DNA of 64,000 nt from Diospyros lotus. Its lineage: Eukaryota; Streptophyta; Magnoliopsida; Ericales; Ebenaceae. The stretch is taken from positions 38,376,670 to 38,440,669 of the forward strand of contig NC_068344.1 of the NCBI RefSeq assembly GCF_014633365.1. Reading direction: 5' to 3'. Shown here piece after piece: positions 1-11,846 of the stretch (the stretch's first letter is position 1; the number at the start of each line of letters is the position of its first letter). The notes under the pieces were generated by a model that worked only from the letters and a program-made list of their open reading frames with translations, was not told where the DNA came from and did not search any database. The translations under genes were made by a program, and so were the position numbers.

Positions 1-306
1 GAGTTTCAGCGAATCCTGGTAGATCCGGGTAGTTCTTCGGAGATCTTGTACATGCAATCCTTCTTGGGTATAGGATACCGAATAGAGCAGCTAAGACTGG
101 CTCGAGTCCTCTTGGTTGGATTTGATGAGGAAGTAGTGTATTCAGATGGAGTCATTCAGCTTCGGCTAACCTTAGGAAAGGGTTCCCGAACCTCTCGGGT
201 CGTGCTGGATATCTTGGTGGCGGATGTGCCTGCAACTTATAACATGATTTTGGAAGGTCGGGCCTCAATGCTCTACAGGCTATTCCTAGCACGTATCATA
301 GGATGA
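1..306 (+). pseudogene. Ty3/gypsy aspartic protease domain (degenerate)
   Basis: Frame 1 is open from base 1 to a stop at 304-306. It reads like a retroviral-type aspartic protease of gypsy Pol. The active-site loop at 22-33 reads V-D-P-G followed by SSSEILY, where the family has D-T/S-G followed by SSxDILY. The catalytic aspartate remains but the next residue is proline, which should disable the enzyme. Downstream residues typical of the domain follow (LVGF, the SRTSRVVLDILV stretch, then YNMILEGRA, where the family usually has YNAILGRP). The next 400 bases have stops in every frame, so the link to reverse transcriptase is broken. This is a relic and not a host gene. Confidence 0.75.
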
Positions 307-689
307 CGAAGTTCCCCACAGCCAATGGGGTAAGCAAAGTGCGAGGAGATTTGCGTTCGACCTGTGAATGTTGCACGGACTCCATAGGTATGGCAAGGAG
401 TGTAGAGACCCAGCGAGGAAAGATGAAGGAGAATCCGCTATAGGAAGAAACTTCTGATCATGGAAAGGACTCAGAAGGAGAAACAGAAGAGAAACCCCCA
501 CTAGCCATCAGTTTCTTATTGGAGAGGTTAGGAGATCCGAAGACGATAGAACCTGTGGACAAGCTTGAGGAGGGACCTTTAAGGGAGGATTGCCCTAATC
601 ATTGTATAAAGATAAGTGCCGAGCTAAAAGACCCTCTAAGGGGTCGAATCTTAGCCCTCTTGTGACAGTATGTAGATGTCTTCGCATGG

Positions 690-1600
690 ACAGCCCAAGA
701 CATGCCCGGGGTCGATCCGGAGGTCATAATGCATAGGTTGGGAATACGTTTGGGTTTCCGACCTGTTAAGCAAAAGAATCGAAGTTTTACCCTAGAAAGA
801 ACCAGAGCGATTGAAACAGAAGTGGAGAAGCTGATCGAGGCACAATACATTTGGGAGGTTGATTATCCCAAATGGTTAGCAAACGTGGTGTTGGTGCCCA
901 AATGAGAGGGTAAGTGGAGGCTTTGTATTGACTTCACTGATCTTAACAAGGCTTACCCGAAGGATAGCTACCCTCTTCCTCGGATAGATGCTCTGATTGA
1001 CGGAACGGATGGCTATTTATTAATGAGTTTTCTAGACGCCTTTTAGGGGTACCACCAGATTTCGCTGCATCCCGAAGATCAGGAGAAGATGGCGTTCATC
1101 ACTAATAAAGCAACCTACTGTTGCACAGTAATGCCGTTCAGATTGAAGAATGCTGGAGCCACTTACCAGCGTCTGGTGAATAAGCTTTTTCAACATCAGC
1201 TTGGCCGAAACATGGAAGCTTATGTAGATGATATGCTGGTGAAAAGCCTTATTGTCAAGCATCATCCTTTAGATTTGGAAGAATGCTTCCAAACCCTTCG
1301 CAAGTTTCATGTAAAACTTAATCCTGTCAAATGTGCTTTTGAAGTTTCTACAAGAAAGTTTCTGGGTTATATAGTTTATCACCAAGGGATAGAGGTGAAC
1401 CCAGCGAAGGTTAAAGCCATTCTGGACATGCCATCCCCTGAGGAACATCAAGAAAGTACAAAGCCTAACAGGAAGAATGACAGTTTTAGGCAAATTCCTC
1501 TCTCAGTTGGCCGAGAAAGGTCTTCCTTTCTATAAGGTCCTGTCAAAGGCAAAGAATTTTGTCTGGGATGATGAATGTCAAGAATCTTTCAGCAAGCTAA
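690..1600 (+). pseudogene. Ty3/gypsy reverse transcriptase domain (degenerate)
   Basis: Frame 3 from about 700 gives a typical gypsy RT: entry region near 774-905, the WRLCIDFTDLNKAYPKD block at about 918-962, and the catalytic motif YVDDMLVKS near 1219-1245. The frame is interrupted by TGA at 903-905 and TAG at about 1044-1046, where the family has an ordinary codon before GYHQI. A one-base insertion near 1455 throws the following RT/RNase H connection (homologous to the LTGRMTVL region) into another frame, and a compensating change occurs before 1665. The YVDD core is intact, but the chain cannot be made as one polyprotein. Confidence 0.85.
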
Positions 1601-2495
1601 GGAACATCTAGCCTCGCCCCCAGTTCTCACCAAGCCTTAACAATGGGAACCACTGTATCTTTATTTGGCAGTAGCTGAGGAGGCCGTGAGTTCAGTGCTG
1701 ATCAGAGAAGAAGACAAAAGGCAAAGGCCTGTTTACTATGCCAGTAAGCGATTGACGGGGGATGAAGTTTGGTATTCTCCCATGGAGAAGTTGGCATTTG
1801 CCTTGATAATCTTGGCCAGGAAACTTCAGCCCTATTTTCAAGCTCATACCATTATCATGCTTACTAACCAATCTTTGAGGCAGGTGCTTAGCAAACCAGA
1901 GATCTCAGGGAGGATGTTGAAATGGGCAATGGAGCACAACGCTTTTGATATTGAGTACAGGCCTCGGCCGGCTATCAAGGCCCAGGCATTAACAGATTTC
2001 ATCGCCGAAGGGTTTGGATTCCAGGAGGCTTCGGAACAGGACCATAGACCATGGATGCTGGCAGTGGATGGAAGCTCGACCTCGGGCGGTGGCGGAGCGA
2101 GGCTGATGATCAAAAGCCCTGATGGGCAGACTTGGCCCTATGCCTTGCACTTTTAGATTCGAGCATCTTATAACGAGGCTGAATACGAGGCCCTGTTGGC
2201 AGGTTTGAGACTGGCTGAGCAGTTAGGAGCGCAATGAATTGAAGTGAGTTCGAACTCCAACTTGGTAGTACAATAAGTGAATGGAGAGTATGAGGCTCGG
2301 GAAGGCCACATGGTGAAATATCTAGCTATGGTCAAGGAGATGATGGGACGCTTTCAGTCAATGAAGGTGGAGTATGTTCCTCAGGCCATGAATACGGAAG
2401 CAGATCTGTTGTCCCGAATTGCTTTGTCCTCTTTTCCTACGAGTTCCAGAGAAATTCAGATGAATCTTTGCCATAGAAGAGCATCGAGGAGTTAG
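1600..2495 (+). pseudogene. RNase H plus second RNase H-like domain of the Tat element
   Basis: Two RNase H-related blocks lie in frame 3. The first (about 1665-2020) has the standard gypsy RNase H sequence, including PVYYASKRLTGDE, Y(S)PMEKLAFAL and the FDIEYRPRPAIKAQALTDF tail. A second block starts near 2050 with WMLAVDGSSTSGGGGA and continues past a TAG at 2154-2156 through YNEAEYEALLAGL and the EADLLSRIA end, with further stops at about 2235 and 2274. A second RNase H-like domain downstream of the retroviral one is a known Tat-lineage feature, and it supports the lineage call. All stops are single-base changes in an otherwise well-preserved frame. Confidence 0.8.
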
Positions 2496-2499
2496 TTGA

Positions 2500-3759
2500 A
2501 CAGATGTGTGTTAATGCCGAGCCTAGTTGGGTGGATCCCTTGCTCTTATACTTGAAGGAGGGAAAACTTCCCGACGACTACTCAGAAACTTGAGAAGTTA
2601 AAAGAAAGGCCCGAAGTTTCGTAATAGTCGACAGGGAGCTTTATAAGAGTTCATTTTCGCAACCCTTACTCAAGTGTATCCGACCCAACGAAGCGGACTA
2701 CATTCAAAGGGAGATTCACGAAGGTATATGTGGAAGCCACATTGGGGCTCGAACCCTTAGCCAGAAGGCTCTTTGGTAAGGGTATTATTGGCCAATGATG
2801 GCGAAGTATTCAGAGCAACTGGTCAGAATCTGCGATGGATGCCAACGAACCTCTAACCTGGTTTATGTACCAGCTGTCACTTTAACTAATCTGGTCACAC
2901 CTTGCCCCTTTGCTCAATGGGGCATCAACATCTTGAGTCCTTCCCCTTCAAAGGCTGGCCAGGTAAAATACATTATTGCCGCCATAGATTATTTCACGAA
3001 GTGGTTCGAGACAAAACTAGTGGCCTCCATTACTGCTCAGCGAGTGAAGCAATTTCTATGGAAGAATGTGATGTGCAAGTTTGGAATCCCTCGAGTCCTA
3101 ATTTCAAATAATGGCACTCAGTTCACTGACTGATCAGTGCAGGAATGGTGCCAGGAGTTGAAGATACGACAACATTTCACTTCGGTGGCTCATCTGCAAG
3201 CCGATGGCCAGATCGAGCTCGTTAATCGAACCTTATTGCATGGCCTAAAGGCCTGCGTGGACAAAGCAGATAGGGGCTGGGTGGATGAGTTACCAAGTAT
3301 TTTATGGTCTTATCGAACCACAGTAAAGGTATCTATGGACGAGACTCAGTTCAGCCTATGTTATGATTCGGAAGCGTTGATCCCGGTTGAAATAGGCGTG
3401 CCAACCCTCAGAGTGGAACTCTTTAGCCTGGAGTCTAATGAACAGAATCTAAGAGACAACTTAGATCTCCTCGATGAACTTCGTGACCAAGTGAAGATTC
3501 GATAAGCAATGTACAATCGGCATATTGAAAGGTACTACAACTGAAGGGTAAAAACTTGAGGTTTCTTTCTTGGAGATTGGGTATTGTGGCGAGCAGATGT
3601 TCGAAGTGCCCGAGAAGCAAACAAATTGACACCTAATTGGGAAGGTCCTTTCAGAGTAGTGGAAGCCCTCAGTCATGGCGCTTATAAACTCAAGACCGCA
3701 AAGAGTGTACCCGTTAAAAATACTTGGAATGTGCAAAATTTGAGAAAATTTTATCAGTG
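2500..3759 (+). pseudogene. Ty3/gypsy integrase, both catalytic aspartates lost
   Basis: A spacer with stops (2500-2790) leads into the zinc-binding end of an integrase (HEGICGSHIGARTLSQKALW, with a stop just after) and the core domain in frame 2 (2795-3505). The core should carry D, D and E. The first aspartate, in the WGIDIL motif, is Asn (AAC at 2927-2929). The second, in the ISDNGTQF motif, is also Asn (AAT at 3107-3109). The glutamate in QADGQIELVN is kept. A TGA interrupts the frame at 3131-3133. The C-terminal part (GDWVLWRAD, LTPNWEGPFRV, GAYKL) runs to a stop near 3759 with more nonsense codons on the way. No chromodomain is seen, as expected for Tat. Confidence 0.85.
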
Positions 3760-3986
3760 ATGTTCTGTATTGATTATAACTTCTTAAATAAATCTATTTT
3801 TTCTCTCCAAACAGTTAAAGCTTTTCACAGCAAAAGATCTCAGGGGACCACCCCTGACCAAAAATAAGGCTAACCTCAAGGGATTAAAGCCCCGAATAAA
3901 GAAAAAGGATCAGATGTGATCCTCGGGGGGGCCCGAACCCTCGACCAAAAAGAGAAAGGATTAGATATTATCCTCGGGGGGCCTCG
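3760..3986 (+). repeat. Short tandem repeat in the Tat 3' spacer, left part
   Basis: After pol, units of about 50 bases recur around the core GGATTAGATGTGATCCTCGG (for example near 3907 and 3957). They are followed by a G/C run and a CCCGAACC-type tail. The array is cut at 3986 by the solo LTR 3987-6689 and continues at 6690. Confidence 0.65.
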
Positions 3987-6689
3987 TGTAACACCCCGCT
4001 TTTCTCTTACCGAGCGTGTCACTATGTTGGGGCCCAAAATATACATAAATTATTTTTTTCTTTCTTTCTCGGTACATAACTTAACCTTAAGTACCGAATT
4101 CCAAACAAAATCCCTAGCAAATCATTAAAAATGCGGAAGTGATAATCGAAACCTGATATGGTACATAATCAATTTACTTTATTTAACATGAGAATCCGTA
4201 CCATAGTTAACATCATATCCTCAATATTGAAATTCATAAATACATGGAGATTCCATAATGTTCTAACAAGGCTAATCATCAATAAAGCATTAGCTAAAAC
4301 ATATCCGAGTCAGCTTGCTGAATCCATCGGCCACGCCATCACGTGCCATCATATCTCAACCTGCTCCTTGCTTGAGCTGCAAGTTTAAATTGGAACGTGG
4401 AATGTTCCAGGGGCATAACCCATTAGAAGATGAAACTTTTAGTGAGGGTCCAAAACATATATATGAATGCATGATGCGATAATATAAATAACATTGCCCT
4501 TAATGTAACTTCCCAGGCCCACCAGCCTGGCACGGAATCTTAGGCAAATCCCGAACCTCTGCAGGATAAGCCTAACGTTATTCTATCATTGCCCTAGGGG
4601 AATTACGGCTACACTCTGGGGGCGACATCCCATTCCCATGCACAAATATCAACGTGACAATAATATCATGCCATATAATTATCACGACTTTCCATGTAAT
4701 ATGACAAAATGAATCATATCTTTCGTAAATATTATGCATATATAAGCAATCATATCTTTCATAAATATCATGCATAATAAACAATCATATCATATAGGAT
4801 AGGAAAACTCATATTTTTAGATAAACTTACATTTTCTCAAAAAGTGTGCATCACTTTGATATGCGTGTCCTGCCTCGATTTTTGTGCCAACTCTCAAAAC
4901 TTGCACCAATCACATCATCTCGATTACCTCAAACATAAAAATGATATTCTATTACTAAATATCCCAATATTCCATTTATTTCCTTTTTTCCTTCTTTTTC
5001 CTTCTAAAAATCCCAATAAATACCTCGGGACCATTTCCTCAAATCTATCTCCATAATAATTCATAATAGACTATAAACTTCTAAGAAAAAATACTGGACT
5101 TACCCGGATGCTGCATTTTCATGCAAAACGAGGCTCTTTGGCTCTAAAATCGAGACATCAAAAATCCAAACCTCAGATCTTTTTGCATGGACCTCCGTAA
5201 AACATTTTTATGGAATTTCTAGGATTTTTTTTCTAATTTTTTCTAGCATCCCATGCGCCTGCACTCTCTAGGGCAAGTGGTGGCGCGTGGATAACCGCGC
5301 GTGATCGGCACACGTCGGTCGTCTTCTCCGGCGACGGCTGTGCCGGCGATCCGAGATGCCTCTACCTTCCTCTTCCTCTCATCCAGTCGATCATGATGAC
5401 ATACTTCTTAGCCTAAAAAGAGCTTGGGAAGGGGTCTGATTTGCCTGCCAAAGGCTCGGCCAAACCTCCCACCTCCAACTCCGGCTAAGCTTCGAAACAC
5501 CCTCTAACTGCCATGAAAATACCTTTAATTTTTCAGAAATTCTCTACACCTCATGGGCTTCAAAATCCCTTTATTCTTGAGCCTCAATTTGTTCAAACTC
5601 GTGGCCAATTTGAAGTTCAAAATCTCTCTATTTTCGGCCACCATTGAACGCCTATCAAACGAGCACCAAAACGCTCCAAATTGTCCAGAATTCTTCTTCA
5701 AGCCATGGGAAACAAAAGCCCCATGGTCTTGACTCTTAATTCGTTCGATAAAATGGCCGATTTGAAGCTTCTTTCTCTCCCATTTTCGGCCACTTCGAAT
5801 GCCTATTTATAGGCAAATCCGAACGTCCCAAAGCCCTTTGCCAACCTACCCACGCCTCTTAGAGCATCCACCTTCCTCAGATCACCCTGAAATTGACCCC
5901 AAGGGACCAAAATCGCAAGTTGCAGGGCCATCATCGCGCGACCAAAAGCTGGTTAGTCTTTACTCGATTTCTGGCCACCCCCGTGGCCTTTATTGGTCCA
6001 GACTTCACAAAAGATGCTTTCTGGCCTTTCCTCCTGCCATCCCTGTGGCCGAAATCGGCCATGGCCGATCGGCCATGTGCTGGTCAGATTTGCCTATGCT
6101 GCCATTTTTGAGTTTTTGCACTTTTACCCCACTAATTTTGGTTTTCTCATTTTGGCCCTCTTTCACCAAGCCCCTTGACTTTTGATAATTTCTTTCTAGA
6201 CCCTCAAGTCCTAAAACATCAATTTAACCCCTGAGGATTCCGAAAAAATATCGTTTCAGCCCCCCTCTAGTAATTTCAAAAAACTGCACTTGGCCCGAAT
6301 CTTCGTTTTGGCTCTAAATCTCTTTGTTTCTTCCTGAAAACTCTGAAGGGTTGTTCCTTATGAAAAACCGAAGCCTCCTTAAGCTTCCGTTGACTTCCGA
6401 GAAGTCGTCTATAACAATTTGGTATTATAGCCTAATTGGCAGCTGCCTTTTTGCTGTATCGAAAATTATTCCTGATCTGATTTCTTTCGGCACCATAAAT
6501 CCTATCTCGGGGTGCTCGTTAATGCCACATCATTTTCTTTTGGCATCTAGGCTCCAGAACACTCCCAGCAGTTGATTCGATCATCCATACGGTAATAAAT
6601 TATCGTTATATCCTCAATTTATCCTTAAATTCCATTTTTGCCTCAAGATAAATTACCCTTGAGTCCTTTAGAATTTCTCGAGTATTACA
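3987..6689 (+). mobile_element. Solo LTR, family 1, 2703 bp, TSD CCTCG
   Basis: The element starts TGTAACACCCCGC and ends GAGTATTACA, giving the TG...CA ends of an LTR with an inverted TGTAA/TTACA terminus. It is flanked by the exact 5-base duplication CCTCG at 3982-3986 and 6690-6694. The surrounding tandem repeat is continuous if the element and one TSD copy are removed. No coding region is inside. The ORFs near 5800-6185 and 6324-6575 have no domain signal. A related copy lies in the opposite orientation at 11847-15274 and a 3' fragment at 44390-44781. The length suits a long Ty3/gypsy LTR, but the parent lineage was not identified. Confidence 0.85.
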
Positions 6690-7207
6690 CCTCGGACAAT
6701 CGCCCATTAGAAAAAGGATTAGATGTGATCCTCGGGGAGGCCTCGAACCCCCGATAAGAAAGAACACCAAAGGATTAGATGTGATCCTTGGAGGGCCCCG
6801 AGCCTACCATTACACCATTACCTCAAAATTAGAAAAATAAAAAAAAAAGGGAAAGAATCAAATATAATCCCTGGAAGGCTTTTCCCCTAGTAAGGGGCAA
6901 GGAAAATCCTCCAAGTGTAAGAGGGGTTAGATGCAACCCCCATCCCAGTAACGGTCCCCATCAAAGAGTTACGGTTTCTTGTAAAGAGCAACTAATTAAG
7001 ATGGGAGATGTTCAATCTTCGGAAGTAAAGGCGAAAATTTTGTAAGTTCTTGGGAAAGCATGCTAGTAAAGAAAGAAGATGTTAAATCAAGAGGTAAAAT
7101 TTTATTGAAATGTTAAGTTCAAATACAAAGGCATCTATTCTAAGGAAGATAAAGTTGCCGAGACATCAAAGGGGATGGAGTTCACGTCCAGGTTCGGGAA
7201 GCGCTCA
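6690..7207 (+). repeat. Tat 3' spacer, tandem repeat right part and end of antisense ORF
   Basis: The roughly 50-base repeat seen at 3905-3986 continues here, with units near 6714 and 6769 and weaker ones near 6860. The remaining bases to about 7134 are noncoding spacer. The last 73 bases are the 3' end of the antisense ORF. Confidence 0.6.
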
Positions 7208-10200
7208 TGTAACACCCCGCCTCACCAAGCGTGTCACTATAAGGGAATTCCCGAGAATTTTTTTTCCAAGTCCATCACGCATCGTGTATCAAGAACAATC
7301 TTCACATGCAGAAAACACGCCCAACACATACAATGGACGACATCCACGGTGATTTCAAGAACAATCTTCACATGCAGATAAGATCTTGAAAAACCCCAGT
7401 CTTGCCCGTTTAACTAACAAGATCAATAATCTTAAGACTAAACGAGACATTGCATAACGCAGCGGATACATTAACATCAAAATACCGTGGCTTACCACGA
7501 GGTTCTTACATAGTATTTTTACAACAAATTACGTAGTACAAAGCTACCAAATGATAACAACATTATCATACATCCGTTCGTACATGTGTCAAAATAAGTG
7601 TAACGTCTCAAAATGATACAACCGCTAACATATTAAATACCGTTGGCCCTCAACTGGCCATGTCTTCGCCTTTGCAGCAGTCCCTGGCTGGAACGTTGAA
7701 TGTTTCAGGGGCATAACCCATATTAGATGATAAAACATCTAAGTGATGGCATGATACAGTTTACTGAATGCATGAAAGCCTTACGAGCATGGCATATATA
7801 GACAACAACAAGTGCTCCCAAACGGCTGAAAAGACATCGAAAAAGCCCCTTAACGGGCGATTGCAGGTGCGGCGGAGGCGTCCACCTCGAACTTTTCGAC
7901 CAAGTTCGAACAACCATCAATTGTACTCCAAACGCTCCTAAATGCTCTAGATCTTCTCTCATTAATGCAAGGGTCAAAATCCCTCTAACCACTTTCTTCG
8001 ATTCTACCTCTAACCCATCCGATTTGAAGCTCTAAATCTTATCCCTTAAGCACTAGATCTAGCCTTTAACAGCCTTGAATAACCCTAAATCATGAGGAAA
8101 AACCTTCAAAAATCTCGGCCAGATTTTTGGTCACTTCCGCCATAAATTTCGATCACATCTCAACCATTTTCGACCAATGGCCACCACCCAATGCCTCCTC
8201 ACGGCGTATACCACCTTCCCTAGCTATCCCTCGGCCATCCCATCGTCGGAAACGACGGCCACATGCGGTGGAAGGCGGCTGTCGACTTTCATGTGAGTTC
8301 ACACTACATTTCCATTTATTACACTTTGCCCCCTTAGTTTCTTCCAATCTCATTTTGGCCTTTTCCATAGTACCCCTGATCTTTCCAACAATACTACTAA
8401 GGTCCACAAGTTTTGTACTCTTCATTTCATCCATGAAATTCTCAAAAAATTACCCTTTTAACCTCCCTCGGGCAAAATTAAAAAATTACACTTTGGCCCA
8501 ATTGATCGTTTTGACCCTAATTCATTTCGTTTCGACTCGAAATCGCTCAAGGCTTCTTCTGTAAGTAAAATATTGGTCCTCGGCACATTCCATTGACTTT
8601 TCGGATATTCCCTATGTCAATTCAATTTTCTCAGATCGGTCGACAGTTGTACCGAAAACTGTTCCCGATCCTACTTCTTTTGATGCCTAAAACCATAACT
8701 CGTATTACTCGTCAATACCATTTCATTTTCCTTAATCATCTAGGGTCTGGGGTACTCCCTTTGGATGATTTGGTTGCTTAAAAATGCGATAGTGTATCCC
8801 ACAGCCTCATTATTTTGATAATTCCATTTATACCCTTCGTAAAATATCATTTATAGCCTCAAGAAATTCTCAGGTATTACAGCTCCTTCGTAAGTTTCTT
8901 CTTATGCTCAAATCTACCCCGAAGAACTCCTTCTAACTCCGCAGCATAAGCATCGGAGATTCAAAAATCCTCGCGACTGTTCTGAAAGGCCACCCGCGCA
9001 TCATTGAGAGCGGATTGAAGCTTGGTGTTGGCTGTTCGGAGGTCTTCCTTACACCAAGAATAGGACTCCATTGCCTCTACCTGGCCCTTTTTGGCTTCTT
9101 TCAACTCCAAGGTGAGTTTCTTTACATTCTCTTGGAGTAGCTCATTCGTGCCCTTCGCGGCATCCAACTTCTCCCCGAGCCTAGAGTTGTCCTAATAAGC
9201 CTCCAGCATATTCTACTGAGCCAGCTCCAGGTCCTTGCGAGCCTGAGCCTTGGCCTCGTTGGCAAGCTTTTCTTCCTCCTATGCCAACTCAACTGACTTG
9301 TTGAGGATATGCACGTTGTGCTCGAGATCTTCAAGCTTGAAAGAAAGGGCCTCGAGCCCTTGGAGCCACTCAACTTCGGATTCTAATGAAGTAATCCAGG
9401 CTTGGAACTCTGATTCTCATCGGATGACCGAATCTTGAAAGGCCGAAAGGCACTGGAAAACAACAAAATAGAAGTCAAGGCTTGTTTTTGTGAAGAGAAC
9501 TCGAGGGAAAGGCCATGTGGTAAAGGTTACCCTTATAATCTCGACGCAGCAATCTGGTTCATCCGCAGCCAGCGAAGCACGGGAAATAGCCAAGGTCTTA
9601 ACATGGGCCTCGGCTGCTTCAGGAGTAGAGGTCACTTCAACTGAAGACGGAGAAGGGGTAGTCTCTACCCTTCATCGCTTCATCACTCGGGCCAAAATCT
9701 CCTTCATGGATAGCGCGGAAGCCTCCTTTAACGAAGTTTTTCTTGTTAATCCTGGGCGCCCCTCTGGTGCTAGGGAAGTTAATATCCGCTTAAAAACAGA
9801 AGGGATAAGAATACTAGGGGCGTTATGGTTGACTTCATACCTGTAGGCGACCGACTTCCTTTTAGCCTCCGCCCTAACCACCTCCAGTGCCTGGGCGATA
9901 GTTTCATTATCACCTTTGGATGGATCTTGCGAGGAGGTAGGCGCTACTGCTGGTTGCTTAGAAGGTTGGGAGTCCCTCTTGTTTTTCGGGGCTCGGGATC
10001 CCGCAAAATGACTCTTTGGGCAAGCCTCAGGGCTATCCTTGGAGGCCTCTTAGAAGGTCTTGAGGTCCCCCTCGATTGATTTCTTTGATTTGGAAGAAGT
10101 AGAGGGTCTTTTATTCCTAGAGTTCTTCGGAGCTTTCTCGAGAGGCACTGAGATCCCTTTACCTTTAGAAGGCTTGGGGGCCTTCTCAAGTGTTTTCTTG

Positions 10201-11138
10201 GTTTTGGTAGGCGTCGAAGGTCCTTTGCTCTCAGAAAAATCTAAGATCATCCCCTCGGTGATAGGAGAATAGGTTATCTCCTACAGATTTTCGACTGCGC
10301 AAGAAAAATAATGAAGATCAATATCTGGTAAAATTAAGGAGGTAAGGAAGAAGGTAAAGGACTAACACTTATAGGTCTCACCATCTAAGCCCGCCTTGCT
10401 AAGTGTCAGATTGGAAATTCATCCATCTTCCTAGTTCCGGCTGATACCCATGATCCTATCGACCGATTCTTTAATAGCTTCGACGTTTGGACATTTGTGT
10501 TTGGTATCCAAAGTCCACCTGTTGCACACGAACCAAATTTCTTGTGCGGAACTGGATAGTCTGGGGCGGACGAAGACGAAACGCTCATTCCAATCATCTG
10601 AGTCTTTAAACCCCCCGGAGAGCATGAGCGTTGAGGCCTTGATCTCAAGTTCAGGACGCTCATTGGACGCGAGGAGGCAGTTATCCTTCACGATTCTGGG
10701 TAAGATAGAAATTTAGCCTCTTGGATCGTAGTTGGTGGTAAAGAAGTAATTGAAAAGATCCTTTGAATGCTCTACTCGACCAAAACTGCAGATAATGATG
10801 AAGCCCATCAGGTACCTCCACCTGAAGGGGGATAGCTGGGCTGGAACGATGGTGAGATGTTGGAGAAGCAACATGACCCTCCCTCAGGGGGGCAAGTAAA
10901 AGCCCCTGTCAAAGGCACACTTGTAGACATAGAGACGGCTTGTGACAGGGTGACATCCTTGTAGATTGGTGTTGAACTCGACCTCCCATTCTTCTGGAAT
11001 CTTGTATTTTTCCCTGAACTGTTGACACTCCAATTCGTTCATCCATTGGCAGGGAATGGAGGAGGTAGGGTGGTTTTCCCACTTAACATACTCCGCGCTA
11101 GCTGAGTTAAGCCTTCTAGATCTAGTAATAGCCATCAT
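7135..11138 (-). pseudogene. Antisense ORF of the Tat element (interrupted)
   Basis: On the - strand an ATG at about 11138 opens MAITRSRRLNSASAEYVKWE. The frame runs, with several stops and frameshifts, through a block including LSPFRWRYLMGFIIIC (near 10800), which resembles the plant retrotransposon or putative plant transposon protein family. A Lys/Ser/Pro-rich linker follows (about 9950-10260), then a coiled-coil tail (about 8961-9370, heptad-like runs such as NVKKLTLELKEAKKGQ). The C-terminus (SDAYAAELEGVLRG, then RFPNLDVNSI after the solo LTR) ends at a TAG at 7137-7135. Antisense ORFs in this position are known in Grande-type Tat elements, with no settled function. The copy is broken by the LTR at 7208-8881 and by point mutations. 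Confidence 0.65.
7208..8881 (+). mobile_element. Solo LTR, family 2, 1674 bp, TSD GCTCA/GCTCC
   Basis: Starts TGTAACACCCCGCC and ends CTCAGGTATTACA, flanked by GCTCA (7203-7207) and GCTCC (8882-8886), which is four of five bases. Removing the element and one duplicate rejoins the antisense ORF in frame (K-E-R-F-P-N-L-D), which supports these boundaries independently. Longer relatives are at 55615-58166 (+) and 62518-64000 (-). All share the block around ATGTTTCAGGGGCATAACCC. No coding sequence was seen. Confidence 0.85.
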
Positions 11139-11545
11139 AAAAAGTTAAGTGAAAGAAAAGGGAATGCTCGCTAACACGGTAGTAGGCTGGGCAGGAAAAG
11201 AGTCGAAAAAAGAAATGAATAGAAGGATGGGAGTCGTCTATTAAAGCCTTGAAGGTGGAGAACCAAGGAGTAGGTAATGATGGTCATTAATTACTCAGAG
11301 ATTGCACGGCTCGAGAAGTGGAAGGTTTGGATAGTGTCTGGGGAATGGACACCAACATCGGAACAAATTGGTAACCCCGCCATATGAGCATATACAAGGA
11401 AAAATGACCCCTTAACTCCTCGGGCCCGATGGATTTTGACCTTTGGAGGAAAATGGAGCCCGACCCCTCGGAGACAACGTATGTTTTGCGCTTGAAACTT
11501 TCGGAGACCTCAACACTCCTTGAGCCATTCAAAGGAAAAGGCTCG

Positions 11546-11561
11546 AGGAGTGGGGGACAAA
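11546..11561 (+). other. Polypurine tract of the Tat element
   Basis: A purine-rich run (AGGAGTGGGGGACAAA) lies immediately before a TGATGAGGG start, as expected for the plus-strand primer site of an LTR retrotransposon. Confidence 0.65.
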
Positions 11562-11846
11562 TGATGAGGGAAAATGCCATCGGCTTCATAATTACTCCAA
11601 TACCTCAGGAATATAGCCAATAACAGCAATGACACGTGCTTGGCAGGGGGCCACTTTGCTGATGTTATTTGGATCAAGCCTAGAAAAGACACGTGACAGG
11701 TACATCTTAGCATGCCAATTAACCGATTGCTCAATAGAGATTCTCCGGATTCCTCGACATCAATCACCAGCACGAGGATCATAAAGAGAGGGATTATACC
11801 AAACTCCTTGAAAACGATTATCAATATCCATATCGGTAAGATCACA
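11562..11846 (+). mobile_element. 3' LTR of the Tat element, first part
   Basis: The LTR begins TGATGAGGGAAAATGCC directly after the polypurine tract and is cut at 11846 by a solo LTR whose TSD is TCACA. Sequence of the same character resumes at 15280. The LTR end could not be located. Confidence 0.6.
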
